Of a stretch of DNA of 64,000 bases, positions 33,906-46,000 are shown piece by piece. Where the stretch lies: NCBI GenBank assembly GCA_022495005.1, contig JAGYXB010001050.1, positions 992,001-1,056,000 on the forward strand, read 5' to 3'. Position numbers and translations under genes: made by a program. The DNA is from Rhyacophila brunnea. Taxonomy: Eukaryota > Arthropoda > Insecta > Trichoptera > Rhyacophilidae. The notes under the pieces are model-generated. The model saw only the letters and a list, made by a program, of their open reading frames with translations, did not search any database and was not told the origin of the DNA. Position 1 is the first letter of the stretch. Each line of letters starts with the position of its first letter.

Positions 33906-36378
33906 CAGTGGCGCACCCAGGGGGGGGGGGGCAAGGGGCTTTGGCCCCCCAAAAATTTTGAAATTGAAAGCCAATAGATTAGACAAATAAAAACACGGCA
34001 AAAATATGATTTGAAATTCTCCAGCACCCTCTAGAAAAATTTCTTAGATTTTAATTTCTAACACAAAAATTTCGAAACACTAATGTCGGGTTTTTTTAGA
34101 AACTCAATCTCTAATGGAAATGTCAAAAAATTTTCGGTGTCCACCCGAATTCCGGAGTGGTGTACACCGAGTGTAATAGACAAAAGTCCGATAAACGAGA
34201 AATTAGACTGTGTTCTGTTGGGTAGGTTTGTGTACCTATAATTTAAATGCAATAATACTTTATTTTCCATTTCAATTAATAATTTGGAACTTCACTATTA
34301 AAAACCCCAAAATCGACGATAAAAAATCGGCGAAAAGTACAACTACATCCACCACCATGGGCTGACAGGGCTACAGCCTGGGGGCCCGGGCTTAAGAGGG
34401 CCCGGCGTGGCGGCTCGTCTAATTGTGAGATAAACACACACCATACATTTGTTATATCGTAAAAAAAATCGCATGTGGCGCTATACTACTTCATCAAAAT
34501 TAACATGAAAAATATGAAGTATGATGGAAATATGATATACGTAACTACATGATAATAATTCACGTGTATCATTTTATATTTCAATTATTTTTAGTGTTTC
34601 TAAAAAAATAAAAATGGTTATTTATCCAATATTGAAGGGTCGAATGCTACTTGGCTATCACAAGAGGAGGTCGCGACCAGTGGTTCATAGTATGATAACG
34701 ATCGATAATATGATATGAGGTCCGACAAATCAAGAATTCAAGGGAATTATTTAACAATATAGATAAATCCACGGAATACCATTTGGGAACACTACTGTAG
34801 AACATCATATTCCCCTTAACCCTGGTGATAGGTAAGGGGGCCCGCCAAACATTCATGATGTCATTCACCACTGTCGGTGGTGGTGTAAATTAAAAAAAAA
34901 AAACATTTTTTTCGGTGGAATTCAGCATAAATATTGTGGCTCTAGACAAGTGGTTCTTAACCGGTGCACCGCTGGCTTGTTGCAAGTGCACCACGAAAAT
35001 AATGATAAAAGCAGAAAAATCTGCGAAATAGCGAAAACCGAAAAAGTCCTTCGTGAAATTATGAAAGCCGATGAAAGATCTAATGTGATTTCGATGTTGC
35101 CGAATCGATCGCACGCGTCTACCGTTGGCCTTACATGTTTTCGTTTCATAAATGAAAACAAAATAGTGGATAAATATCTATGCTGCAAAGAACTCACCGA
35201 GCGTACGACATGACAAGATGTTTTTGATTCTATTTCTTCATATTAATTAGAACAATCTAAAATATCATGGAGGAATTTGCATGGATGGTGCTCTGTCAAT
35301 GTTAGGCTCATTTAAAGGATTTGTTACCCTCGCAAAGACAAGAAACCCTAACATTATATCTACGCACTGTTTTATTTACACAGGGAATCTATAGTTTCGA
35401 AAACATTACCGCAGTGCTAAAACCTGTACTAGACCAATATGGTAAATTTCATCAAATCCAGACCTTTAAAAACAGGCATTTTTAAAAAAAACTTTGCATT
35501 TCTATGGAAGCTAAGTACGAATGTTTGCTTTTTCACACTGAAGTGAGGTGGTTACAGTAACGCACCCAGGGGGGGGGGCAAGGGGCCCTGACACCCCCAA
35601 ACATGAAAATTATCAGAATGATTTTAACCATTGAAATTGAAAGCCAATAAACCTTTGGGCTTAGACAAATAAAAACACTGACAAAAAAATGATTTGTAAT
35701 TCTCCAGCACCATTTTTAGAAAAATTTCTTAGATTTTAATTTCTAACACAAAAATTTCGAAACACTAATGTGAGGTTTTTTTAGAAACCCAATCCCTAAT
35801 GGAACTGTCAAAAAATTCTCGGTGTCCATCCGAATTCCGGAGTGGTTTAAGTCATGGCTGGGGAGAGCTGACAGTGCTCTAGCCTGGGGGCCCGGCGTGT
35901 CGGGTTGACCAGATAAGTGAGATAAACACACATCATAAATTAACTTTAATATTTTTAAAAAAATCGCATGCGGCGCTATTATACTTCATGACCATGAACA
36001 TTTTCAATTACTCATATAATTGTGCAATATATTTTTTGATTATTATGTGTCGATACTCGACAGCTCCATTATTAAAGTGGATGTATTGAAAATCGCCAAT
36101 AATTCACTTAGGTATAAGTACCCTTAATTTGAACTAAAACACAATTTGAAAAACGTTAATGTAGTGTTTCACACTGCCTTCAATCTTAGCGGTAGGTAGG
36201 GGGCCCGCCAAATATCCTAGCCTGAGGGCCCATTTCAGGATGTGGGGACCATGGTGTAGGTACACCGAGTGCAATAGACAACGAGAAATTAGGCTGTGAA
36301 GAAGAAAAAGAGCCTATGGGACTAATTTACATTCTCCTCCTTGGGCCCCCCCAATATTAAATCCTGGGTGCGCCACTG
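33906..36378. mobile_element. hAT element, 2.5 kb, with decayed transposase and exact 8-bp duplication
   Basis: Left CAGTGGCGCACCCAG, right CTGGGTGCGCCACTG, flanked by CCCTGCGG at 33898-33905 and 36379-36386. A second left end (CAGTAACGCACCCAG) begins at 35555 inside the element and repeats the first ~240 bp, so the element carries a nested or duplicated copy. A separate right end is at 54130-54219. Confidence 0.9.
34965..35555 (+). pseudogene. hAT transposase pseudogene (SCAND3/ZBED-like)
   Basis: Frame 34950-35213 ends CFRFINENKIVDKYLCCKEL TERTT-like, followed across frame breaks by ISWRNL, CMDGALSMLGSFKGFVTL and KTRNPN, then KYECLLFHTEVRW. These match the order in SCAND3/ZBED-type hAT transposases (FCK.L..RTT, CTDGA.SM.G...GF, LLLHTEVRWLS). 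Stops and shifts follow the CTDGA-like motif and the nested end at 35555 cuts it off after EVRW. Confidence 0.75.
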
Positions 36379-36489
36379 CCCTGCGGTGATATGTTTACGT
36401 ACAAATTTCCGGATACCGTTGTTTCAATCTTCGTCTTATTCGCTGTGGCTCTCCAAAAATATTGAATTTTACGGCCAATAAATGCTGGA

Positions 36490-36675
36490 CAAATCTATGG
36501 TGACATCATCAATGGTCTAGAAAACATTCGAAAGAGAGACGTAGAGGCTGATGGAATTAGTTAAGTTCTGCGAAAGAACGTGGCAATGCAATACACAACA
36601 CTGAGAGAAATGAAATCAGCTTGGAGAGGCTTTCATCCAGCCATGAATTGATCCTGGCTGATAATTATTATGATA
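36490..36675 (+). repeat. RTE-like LINE 3' end
   Basis: 'gaaatcagcttggagaggct', 'ttcatccagccatgaattga' and a GAT-rich tail; parallel to 24520-24685. Confidence 0.6.
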
Positions 36676-36867
36676 ATGATATCTCCAGATAAATATCTAC
36701 AAATAATTAACGCTTTCTTTCGATGAACTTATGCATTATATATTTAAATATTTATTTCGTGTCATGTTTTCCTTTTTTTTAATCCAATACTAAATCTTTT
36801 AGTTTATTAAATTATAATAGTTTTTTTCCGCAATTTGTATTATTAGTTCAATGAAAACAAATAACAC

Positions 36868-36945
36868 TATGACTGACAAAGCTTAGTGTGCACTATTTAT
36901 ACCAGATCTCAGCAGCCTACCTCCACCCTTCGCCATTAATACCCG
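36868..36945 (-). repeat. Solo end of the GGGTGGAGGTAGGCTG family, inverted
   Basis: Reverse complement aligns to 23669-23735 from 'gaagggtggaggtagg' to 'ctttgtcagtcat'. Confidence 0.5.
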
Positions 36946-37609
36946 TATGTATATATTATAAATATCTCCAATGGGTGGGTTATTATAATAGGAAGAGAAA
37001 TAACTACTATTTTAAAATAATATTTTGATAATTCTAAAATATTAATACCTATGTGTTATTAAATTTATTACAGAATAAAAATCAATTCATTTTTACCGGG
37101 TCTTGTATTCGTATTCATATTGCATACGCAAACCAAAACTCCGGCAATTTTTGGCGTTAGATCAATGTGATTTAACTAAAAATATACAATATAAAAATAA
37201 AAAAATTATCTTACAATCATGTGAAAATCTTCCGCATTTAAACAAGCGAAATGAACTTGCATTCCAAAAATGTATAGCCTGACGTCCTGCCATTATTCCC
37301 CCGTAGACATTTTTTTTTACATCGAATATAGTAAAAAATCTTTTCTAGTAATTAAACAGTGATCAAGGCCAGTTTTAATAGTGTATATTATTAACCTTCT
37401 TTTACTGTGATAGTAAATTCCATTTTTGTTTATTTTGTCAATAATAATTCTATTAATACCTAAAATATTAGGGACCTATCTAGGTACCTATATAGAAATC
37501 CTTAGTATGTTCGTGATTTGCATAGTATGCAACATGTTTCCCCAATCACAAGACAAACCAAAGATTTTTTTTAAATATATTATACTAATTCATATTCCTC
37601 AATTTCAAC

Positions 37610-37797
37610 ACATTCTGAACCGGAACGCCATATTAAATAGTGTGATGAGGCTCGAGAATTTTACGAGACATCTCGCTATCAGGATTCCACGAGAAGGAAC
37701 GGTAGATTCGAGAATTCCACGAGACGGAACGGAATTGTCGAGGAATTCACGAACCGGAACGGCGCTCCGGGGCGTTCCGCTCCATTCCGAGCGCTGC
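37610..37797. mobile_element. Partial GAACCGGAGCGC-family hAT element
   Basis: Repeated 'cacgagacggaacgg' units and a right end 'ttccgagcgctg' like that of 26754-27441. The left end is truncated. Confidence 0.6.
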
Positions 37798-37799
37798 AC

Positions 37800-38410
37800 A
37801 CAAGCTAATATTGCATTTTCTTCACTGCGTTCTGATTTCAGATGTTTCTTTTTCTTTCAAAAAATCGGTCACAGCCTCGATTTTTTCTATTTTTTTGAAT
37901 AAAATAATTTAACCCATTAAATCGTATATCTGCTAGAACCATTGATTTTGATGTACATAGTTTTGAATATCCATCCTATCAAGATCCATCAGCGTTCTTA
38001 TTTTCCACATTTTTCCCAAAATTGATATTTTGTGCAGCTAGGTGTAATTGCGTGTAGAATCTCCAGTTGCAGTATAAAATATCATATTGGTCTATCTATG
38101 TTCTTGGATTCCTAGATTTCACTTGTGTATCTGCTTTTAATCGTCTATGATTTAAATTATCGATTGTTCCACCACCATCCTCTTCTGTTAAAACCACAGG
38201 ATTTGGTCGGTGGTGAGATAAATAATAATATTATATTCGTCGACATTATCATCATCACTAGCTTCATAAAGTGCATCCAATGCATTGTTTACGAGCATTT
38301 CTCTTTCTTTAATCTTGGACATATCCCAGAAACTAAATAATTTGACAAAATGAGAATAATATATTTTATAAAAAATTTAGTGATAACAAATCATAATTTA
38401 AATTTGTAGT
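37800..38410. other. Intergenic; no gene seen
   Basis: No coding or repeat signal beyond low-complexity AT tracts. Confidence 0.4.
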
Positions 38411-38415
38411 GTTAA

Positions 38416-39398
38416 GTGGCACGCGTGTCCATATGGACACGCATTAATTGATTATGCAATAACACCACATAAACAAAAGTAATTCCATTTCTAATTACAT
38501 ACAATGAAACTGCACACGTTTATAATGCATTCAATGACAGAAATATTATTCTTTGAAACAATATAATCAGAAAACCACGGTTACCTTTAACATAAGTCCA
38601 TCTTTTTGTGATTATAAAATAAATGGCCACTTTGACACTTGATATTAATTTTATTATGTCGGCTAGATCATTCAAATGACGCACAATTGAAGCAGTGTAC
38701 TTATTTCAACTGACTAAGCGATAGCGCTCATAGAACGCGTCGAGCGGGCGAAGTCGGCGAATGCAGTGTTTATTCATAACCATAATCACACGTCTCTTCC
38801 CGCGCATTACCCTTCACCTATGTAATAAGCGGCCCAAGCAGCACAATATAATTATTTTTACAGTGTCTCTCATAACAAAGCAATAAAAATATTATATTAT
38901 TTCGGAGCTTGTCATTAATATTTACGACGACATTATTCAACCAGCGATAAACTGAACACGCAATAAAATTAAACAATAACTTCTCTGTAATTAAATAATT
39001 GCTTTCCGCCCGTCGATCGACGATGCCTCGCACAGCGTGTTTTTGCTCGCTGTGTTCAATGAATGGACTCATTGTATTTTCTTTCATTCGTATCGCCGAG
39101 AAGCGGTGATTCGCGAAAAAACGATGATTCATGCGGCGGGCGCGTATAATGCGTCGCCATATCCAGTGAGCGCTGGCGTATTTGATTACGTTGTATTTTC
39201 GATGATTTATGCGCCACTTGTAGAAATTTTGCGCGAGTGCGGCGCCCGACGCGTTCTGTGGGCACCATCGCTAACGTTTATAAACCAAATTGTTATTTTA
39301 AAATAACAATTAGGCAAAGTAAACTGTACTACAATAATTGCGTGTCCATATGGAAACGGGTGACACTAACGTGAGCAATTGGGTCTGGCACTAAAGAG
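38416..39398. mobile_element. piggyBac-like non-autonomous element with TTAA flanks
   Basis: TTAA at 38412-38415 and 39399-39402. The right end, inverted, reads CTCTTTAGTGCC, a piggyBac-like terminus; the left begins GTGGCACGCGTGTCC. A perfect 18-bp palindrome CGTGTCCATATGGACACG lies at 38423-38440 and a variant at 39341-39358. A GC-rich interior (39000-39290) holds only overlapping spurious ORFs. Confidence 0.6.
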
Positions 39399-39416
39399 TT
39401 AAGCAACTTAACATAC

Positions 39417-39553
39417 ATGCAGTTACATGGTTATACAAAAACGTAAATTATTGTAGAAAACAAGAGGCCAGAAAACTCCCGTGACGACTTAAAACACACA
39501 ATGACAGGGATCTACATTTTAAAATATCAAGTTTTTATTTTCAAAGTGTAATT
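39417..39553 (+). repeat. Unnamed repeat, third copy
   Basis: 'agttacatggttatac', 'aaaactcccgtgacgac' and 'tttttattttcaaagtgt' parallel 8130-8290 and 6968-7080. Confidence 0.5.
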
Positions 39554-39691
39554 ATAGGTGTCGACAAACAATTGGTTCGATCAGGAAGCCATCAATCGCG
39601 AAAGTAACCAAACGTAATCGCGGTTTGACAGTAATTTTAATACATACGTAGATACCTACCTATAATAGTTTAAACCATATTTTATTGAATT

Positions 39692-39905
39692 CATGCCAAC
39701 GATGGCCGAGCGGCTTACGCATCGGCTTATAATGTATTGGTTCCCAGGTTTGAATCCTGAGTCTTATTATTTTTCAATTAGTGTTTGAGCCAGAGTATGG
39801 ACCTGATAGGTTAAACAAGTGGTTAACATCCATTTCTCGTATAAACAAAAATCTGTTAATACAAACATGTATTCTGTGGAGGCCCATATTATGATCTTAT
39901 CAGGA
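39692..39905 (+). mobile_element. tRNA-headed SINE
   Basis: A box 'gatggccgagcggctta', B box 'ggtttgaatcctgag', body 'gaccta/tgataggttaaacaag' and 'atttctcgt'. Its body is the counterpart of 58470-58590 in the duplicated block, so it predates the receptor duplication. Confidence 0.75.
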
Positions 39906-41100
39906 TCAGACATGGTTAAAAAATTAATTCATACCGTGTAATTCCTTTTTTATACCTGTCTACTGTTGTCGATATGAGACCTATTTAGTATTATCTAGAT
40001 ATTGACATTCCTGCCTGCTGGATCCTTTGTGAGGATGCCCAAAGAGTTTTTATTTTGGGATTTTAGTGGAGGAAGGTTTTGAGTATGCTTAGTACACATA
40101 TTTATTTTGCAGTAAAAGTGAAGAAAACACTGGGTTTGGAATTTTATAATTCTGCGCAGATTTTAATTTATTATTAATAACACAAAAATGGATTTATATT
40201 ATATTATTATAAATACATAAATAAATATATACGTAGTATATGTCATAAGACATAAGGAATGTTTAATGTGGCTGTAAGCTAACTAGGTGTTGAGTCATTC
40301 TCACGAGTTTTTAAGCTGTCGAATTTTACTATATTTTTGTACAAATGGTACGACATCAACAATAATTATTATTGTATGTTTTGATTCAATTAGAAATTAG
40401 ATCGCTGCAGAGATGCAACTAATATTTCAACATGACCACGTCCCGTAAGGTTCAACGTAGATAAATTAGTGGTTTCTGTTATATTTCATGGTCGTACTTC
40501 ATTTAGCTTAGAAGTTGCACATTATCTCCGTGTATTTTTAAAAAAAAATCAAAGATAAAATAGTAAAATTAAAAAAAATTTGAGTTGTTTTTTGTTGAAT
40601 GGTGTTAATAATTCTTAGTAGAAAGTTTTTGTAAAAATAAAAATAAAATACCTGGTTGAGCTTTTCGCAGTGGACTGTAATTATTTTGAGGGATGATGAG
40701 GAGTTCGGAGTTTCGGCATTCGCATGGAAGGGGGTGACGAACAAGAATGCCAGACACTGACCTTTTCATGATTTATGATGGCTCCGTGGTCTGGTTTCAA
40801 CTTTTATTCGCTTGGTATTGTTGTTTTGGGTCACCCGGTTCGTACACTCACGCACTTTGTTACAGTTTTATGGATTATATGTGAGGGTGTATGAATGATG
40901 GTGATAGATGCTGAATGAGTCACTTAAGCGACAGAAAGCTATTTAAGGCCCGCTATCGAGATGTAACTGTCTGTCTCTTTTCAGCACGGTCTCTCATGAC
41001 CTGTAATTGCTCTTTGATTGTCTGGTGACAATAACACTGGGAATTAAGAGGTGGATGGGGAGATAGGGAATGGAATGGGAATATAAATGGCCCAACTAAT
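39906..41100. other. 3' flank of copy 2 shared with copy 3 flank
   Basis: 40440-40620 is homologous to 59390-59560 ('cgtagataaattagtgg', 'agcttagaagttgc'), and 39905-40010 to 58570-58680. It marks the left extent of the duplicated unit. No gene seen. Confidence 0.6.
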
Positions 41101-41770
41101 ACCTATATTTTGTTCTTAGTTTGTACTTATTCCACATCGTTTATTAATAATCAGGACCGGTGTCGTCCACTTCGGACATCGTCAACAGATATAAAATACA
41201 CAATATCACAGGTATTTATAATAGTAAATTTAAAAACATTTTTTAAAAAATAAATGTACTTAGATACAATAAATAAAATAAAATTTATTACATTCTCTGT
41301 TCAAAAATACAAAAAATATTTATGTAGACATGTTTTATTCATAAAACTTCCCACCATTTAGGAAGACTGCTCTGATATTTGGTGAAAAATTAAGAATCTA
41401 GGTATAACAGCATTGAAATGGTGGAAAATTAACACTTAAAATCTCACATGGAATCAGAAGACGCTATAAAATCAACAGGTAAAAACAGTGCACATGATAG
41501 ATATATCTAGTACAAATCTTCGTTAAATCACAATAATTGGTAGCGGTTTAGTTCGGTAATGCTATATTATTGCATATTATAATAATATATTATAGAAAAA
41601 ATATAAATATTATCTCATATCAAATCATTATGAAAGGCTGATAATTTCTCATGAAAGTGTCGTAAAATAAAACACAAATAATTTAAAAAATATGTATAAT
41701 ATAAAATTTATATAAAAATCTGTAATAAATTATTTTTGATACACAAATAAAAAAGTGGACGAAATAATAA
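41101..41770. other. 3' UTR / near flank of copy 2, homologous to 60920-63580
   Basis: 'aataatcaggaccggt' and 'gatatttggt', 'ataacagcattgaaa', 'agacgctataaaatcaaca' recur in order beside copy 3. Possible minus-strand AATAAA signals at about 41284 and 41333. Confidence 0.55.
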
Positions 41771-43071
41771 TTAAATTGAATTTCTGTGATTTGTTGTAGA
41801 ATTAATTAATTCCAAATTTTCGGGTAAAGGTAAAGGTTCGGGGATCGTAGGGTTTCTTTTAAATATTTCACACAAATATTTGTACCATGCTACTCTAAGC
41901 TTCTTATCACAAATTATAGCAATTACGAAATATATAAATCCTTCTGCCGTTGTGATACAGAAAAATATATATTGAATATAAATATTTGAATAAGAAAGGC
42001 CATATTCCGATATCCAATGAAGACATATTATTAAAAATACGACGGAAATCTTGCATAATGTTTGCATGTTGATATTTCTAATATAATACGAATACAATGA
42101 AAAGTTAAAAATTAAAAAACTTGGAATTAAAAATAAAAGGTGATAAATAAAATCGAGCTCGCCGGAAGAGTCCATAAGACGGTAACAAAAATCCATTTGA
42201 AAAAAACCGCGTTTGTAATGTAAGAAATTTAAATCGATATTATAAGGTAAGTAAACAATACTAATAACAAGGGGATAAATCCATACTAACCCAAATACTA
42301 TGATTATCTCACAGGCGTGTCTTTTTTTCTCTTGAAAAAATGTATTCTTATGAATGATAATCCAAAAAAAATTATTCAAACTGTAATATGAAAACATAAT
42401 GGCAAGCTCCAAAATAATACCGGAGGTTATGCAAACGTATGGTCTACATTTAGAAAAATCTATCAAGGATATAACAAGTAATACCATAGTTCTAAAAGCT
42501 GTGCAAATTAAAATATTCATCCATATTGTGTTAATAAATAGTTTTCTCGTTAATCGTAAAATCACTGGTGTCAGCAAGATTATGATAAGCCCAAATAATG
42601 AAAGGGTGGTGTTAATATATATTATACTATAAAACACATTATTCGAGTATTGTTCGGTTACGGTATTAGTATATCTGATTATTTGAGCAAAGTTAGTCAG
42701 ATGGTAGCATCTGCAAATATCTGTGGGTCTTAATGTATTCGGTGGTAATAAACTGCATCCATTTGTTGACCAATTTTCATTATCGAAATCCCAAAAAACA
42801 CAAGCTTTTTTTCTGTTAGATTGTTGACCATCAAAAGGACGGAAGTAAATATCGACATAGTCCGTGTCTTTAAAACAAGTTTTGTTGTCTAGTGATATGC
42901 TAATCACTAGACTGTTCACTTGCCAGTCACCGTTATTTTCCTTTGGAAACGCTCTATCGTCTGCGTATACTGCAAATGATAGCTGACCACTAAATCCACG
43001 GCATACACTCGAAGGTACCTTGACGATTATATCAATACTGGACTCGTAAAAATCTGGATTGAAATCGTCAC
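41771..43071 (-). CDS. Copy 2 exon 6: GPS, seven-helix domain and tail
   Basis: Acceptor ATTTTCAG/GTGACG at 43072-43073; 433 codons plus the split Gly, TAA at 41771-41773. Contains the GPS, a CRPYVC extracellular-loop Cys before helix 3, TTAEGFIYFVIAIICDKKLR in helix 7 and intracellular start, and a tail KRNPTIPEPLPLPENL. No intron within the 7TM region. The nine residues encoded before the acceptor (MFYLSVIFS) are excluded. Confidence 0.92.
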
Positions 43072-46000
43072 CTGAAAATATGACAGATAGATAAAACAAA
43101 TCGGTGTGTGTACTTATGTACGCACGTTATAAGTTATACTTCTTTGGCGTAACAAAACAAAAACAAAACTTGTGATAACCTTGATTCTACGACTAGCTCT
43201 AATAATCATGTTAAATTACAAACGTAAGAAAACGGGCCGCTTATTGAAGCGCCGTTGGTTTATTTCTGTAAATTTTAACTTATATTATTAAATTATATTA
43301 TTATTTATCCTTGTTTTTATTTTTAAAGTAGCAACTGCCACTATGACGTTTAATCATTTGTTTACGTAAAGAATTGCAAAAGGCCGGCATAATAAATTCA
43401 CTGCCTAGGCAATGGAATAATTCTAAATTATAATATTATACTGTATAATCGTTACGATTGCAGTATCACACTGTAGCGTATAGATAGTGTGTTCGGCTGA
43501 TAACCGAACAATCTGTGGTTCAAATCCAATCGAGTGCGTTTTTTTTCTTGTGAAAAAATAAATTATGTGTTACATGTCACACGCCAAAAATACACTCTGA
43601 TCTGATTTTCCAAACGCGATTAAAGAAGTATAACTTCAAAAATTACATCTACGAAGCTAATAGAAAATATTGTAGAAATGAATTGTACTAATTATTGTTT
43701 AGCAACTTAATTTGAGTTCTTCTTACGTAAACTGATGGGGGAAAGAAATAATGGAAAATAGATTTCAACGATAAAAATACCGATGTGAAAATATTATATA
43801 GTGTTATATTAATAATTCGACTTTATCAAAGTGGAAAAATTTATCTAGTACCTGCCATAACATAAATATAGTTAAACAAAATAAATGATGTGTAGTATTT
43901 TTTTAATCTGCAAAAGACATTTTATGACTGAATTACATGCAACCTCTAACGATACATGTCTGATATCCACCGGTGTTCGAACCATTCTATATTTTTATTA
44001 TTACAGAACAATGTGGGATATAAAAAATATGTAATGCGCCACAAGTACATAGTTATTATAATTTCACTATTGCCATACTATAAATTTGTAAATGTTAAGG
44101 AAAAAACAGTATTGGACTGTAACCTCGCAATTATGCAACACCGAGGCAACAAATTAAAATTAAATGTAATCAGTGGAAATATGCTGGATTGTTTGATTTC
44201 TTAAATACAAAATTAAATTATAGTTTTTTTCTAACCTTCTCTTAGTACTTCTATGGTATTCTTGTTCATGCTTTGGTTTCTAATCCTTGTTACTTTTATC
44301 CCGACTACGGGATTTGGCCCCTTTCTCGCAGCTACTACTACTGCAATGTGTGATTCTACCGCTTGTATGTACAACGTGTTCTCAGGAATCACAACTGAAT
44401 TTATTACATCATCAAACCTTTGAATTAAAATCCGAGCAAGTTGGGTGTTTTTAAGTAGCAATGAGTTCATTTCTTTCACAGCTATTGCTAATGTACCCTG
44501 TTCTACTGGGGATTCAAGCATTACATTAAATGTACTAATAGCTTTTTCAACCTCTTCGAAATATATCTGAAAGACAAAAATAGTATATGCATAAGAAATA
44601 ATATAAAACATGACCAACATGGCTATTCTAACATATCACCTAACTCCAAAATCATTAAAAAAGGTGATAAATAATATGATACTATGTCGTGTTGAGGCAG
44701 TTAATTATCCCGGGAAGTTGACTGTCAGACATGATGTTTTTTTAGCACGGTCACTCATATCCAAGTTAATTATATTAGAATAATTATTGGTAATACAGGG
44801 ATAAGAAAATATTTAAGCTGGTATGTATGCATGTCGTGTGAGACGTTTCTCTTTTTTTTAAGGAACTTGACCAACTTTGTGTGCTTGCGTACCCAGTACC
44901 CCGTTAGTTTCTAATAATTGAATAAATAGAAATTATTTATGCACAAAAAATATTTACAAACAAGAATCAAACATAACCTATAATAATTATTTGTCTATCC
45001 AACTGTCGATTGTACGTCCATCATCTTCTCTTGCAAAAGGATTCTTTTTGTCAAGAAGCATCCTCCGTTCCAACCTACTATAAATAAGTTGAAGCGGGGG
45101 CGATGACGCTGCAGACTATAGAGTAGTGTTTCGAAACTGGTGGTCCACGGGCTTTGCTAGGGTCCGCGAGTCACCTAATTAAATTATGAAAATTCGCCGC
45201 CTTGATTGAACAAGGTTCCATCTACCATTTTTTTTAAATCACTGCTTAATGCAGTTTTATTCCCATTTAAGATTCGGTTATATCTACATTTAAAACACAC
45301 TAAAATTGTTAGTATTTCAAGCAATACTATCTAAGTTCCACCTGAATGCATAATTAAAAATATCGCGTGCCTGAAATCGCAGTCTCTAAAGCGGTTGTTT
45401 CTTTCATTCGTGTACACGGATGCATAGGTGTATGTATATCATACAATTTAATATCCCTTGTGAATGAAACAGATGTTGTAGCATATCTCAGAGAAAGGGA
45501 GACATAATTATTATAGTGGTATGATACGTTAGTTCAATTGTCATACAGATTGTTTATATCTGGCACTATTGAGAGGAATTGAAAACGTTCTTTTCTGTTT
45601 CTCTTCGTCACAATACTTCTACGTTAGAAATTATGCGCTTCGTCTGCTTCCGCAAAAATTTACGCATTGTAATGTTCACGCGATATCGAACACACACTAA
45701 ATTATTGGCGCGGGGATTGTCATAGCGAGGTAAGTAAATTGAGGGGGGGGGCGCGGTTTAGTTTTAGAAACGACCGTGGTAGCTTAAAACATATTATGTA
45801 TATTATGATATAGAAGTCGCCCTGTAGTATCGGAATGTGTACCAATTTTTGAATTCACCGCATCTAAATTCTCAATATGTAATTGTCGTAGTCTATTTCG
45901 CTTCAAAGCAGTTAACGCGATCATTCGCACCCGTGTTGAAAAAACGTAAGTCGGATATCTTGGGATAATTAACTCTCGGAATACGATACAGCATAATATT

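Noticed and set aside
31205..36945. One 5.7-kb element bounded by inverted GGGTGGAGGTAGGCTG ends
   Set aside because: No matching target duplications, and a third fragment at 23669 shows these ends also occur alone.
38818..39306. ORFs of 70-104 codons
   Set aside because: Lie within the piggyBac-like element, overlap each other on both strands, no transposase motif.
42399..42632. Plus-strand ORF of 77 codons
   Set aside because: Shadow of the receptor 7TM exon.
43464..43540. Functional tRNA-Ile
   Set aside because: Good anticodon arm but acceptor and T stems are broken.
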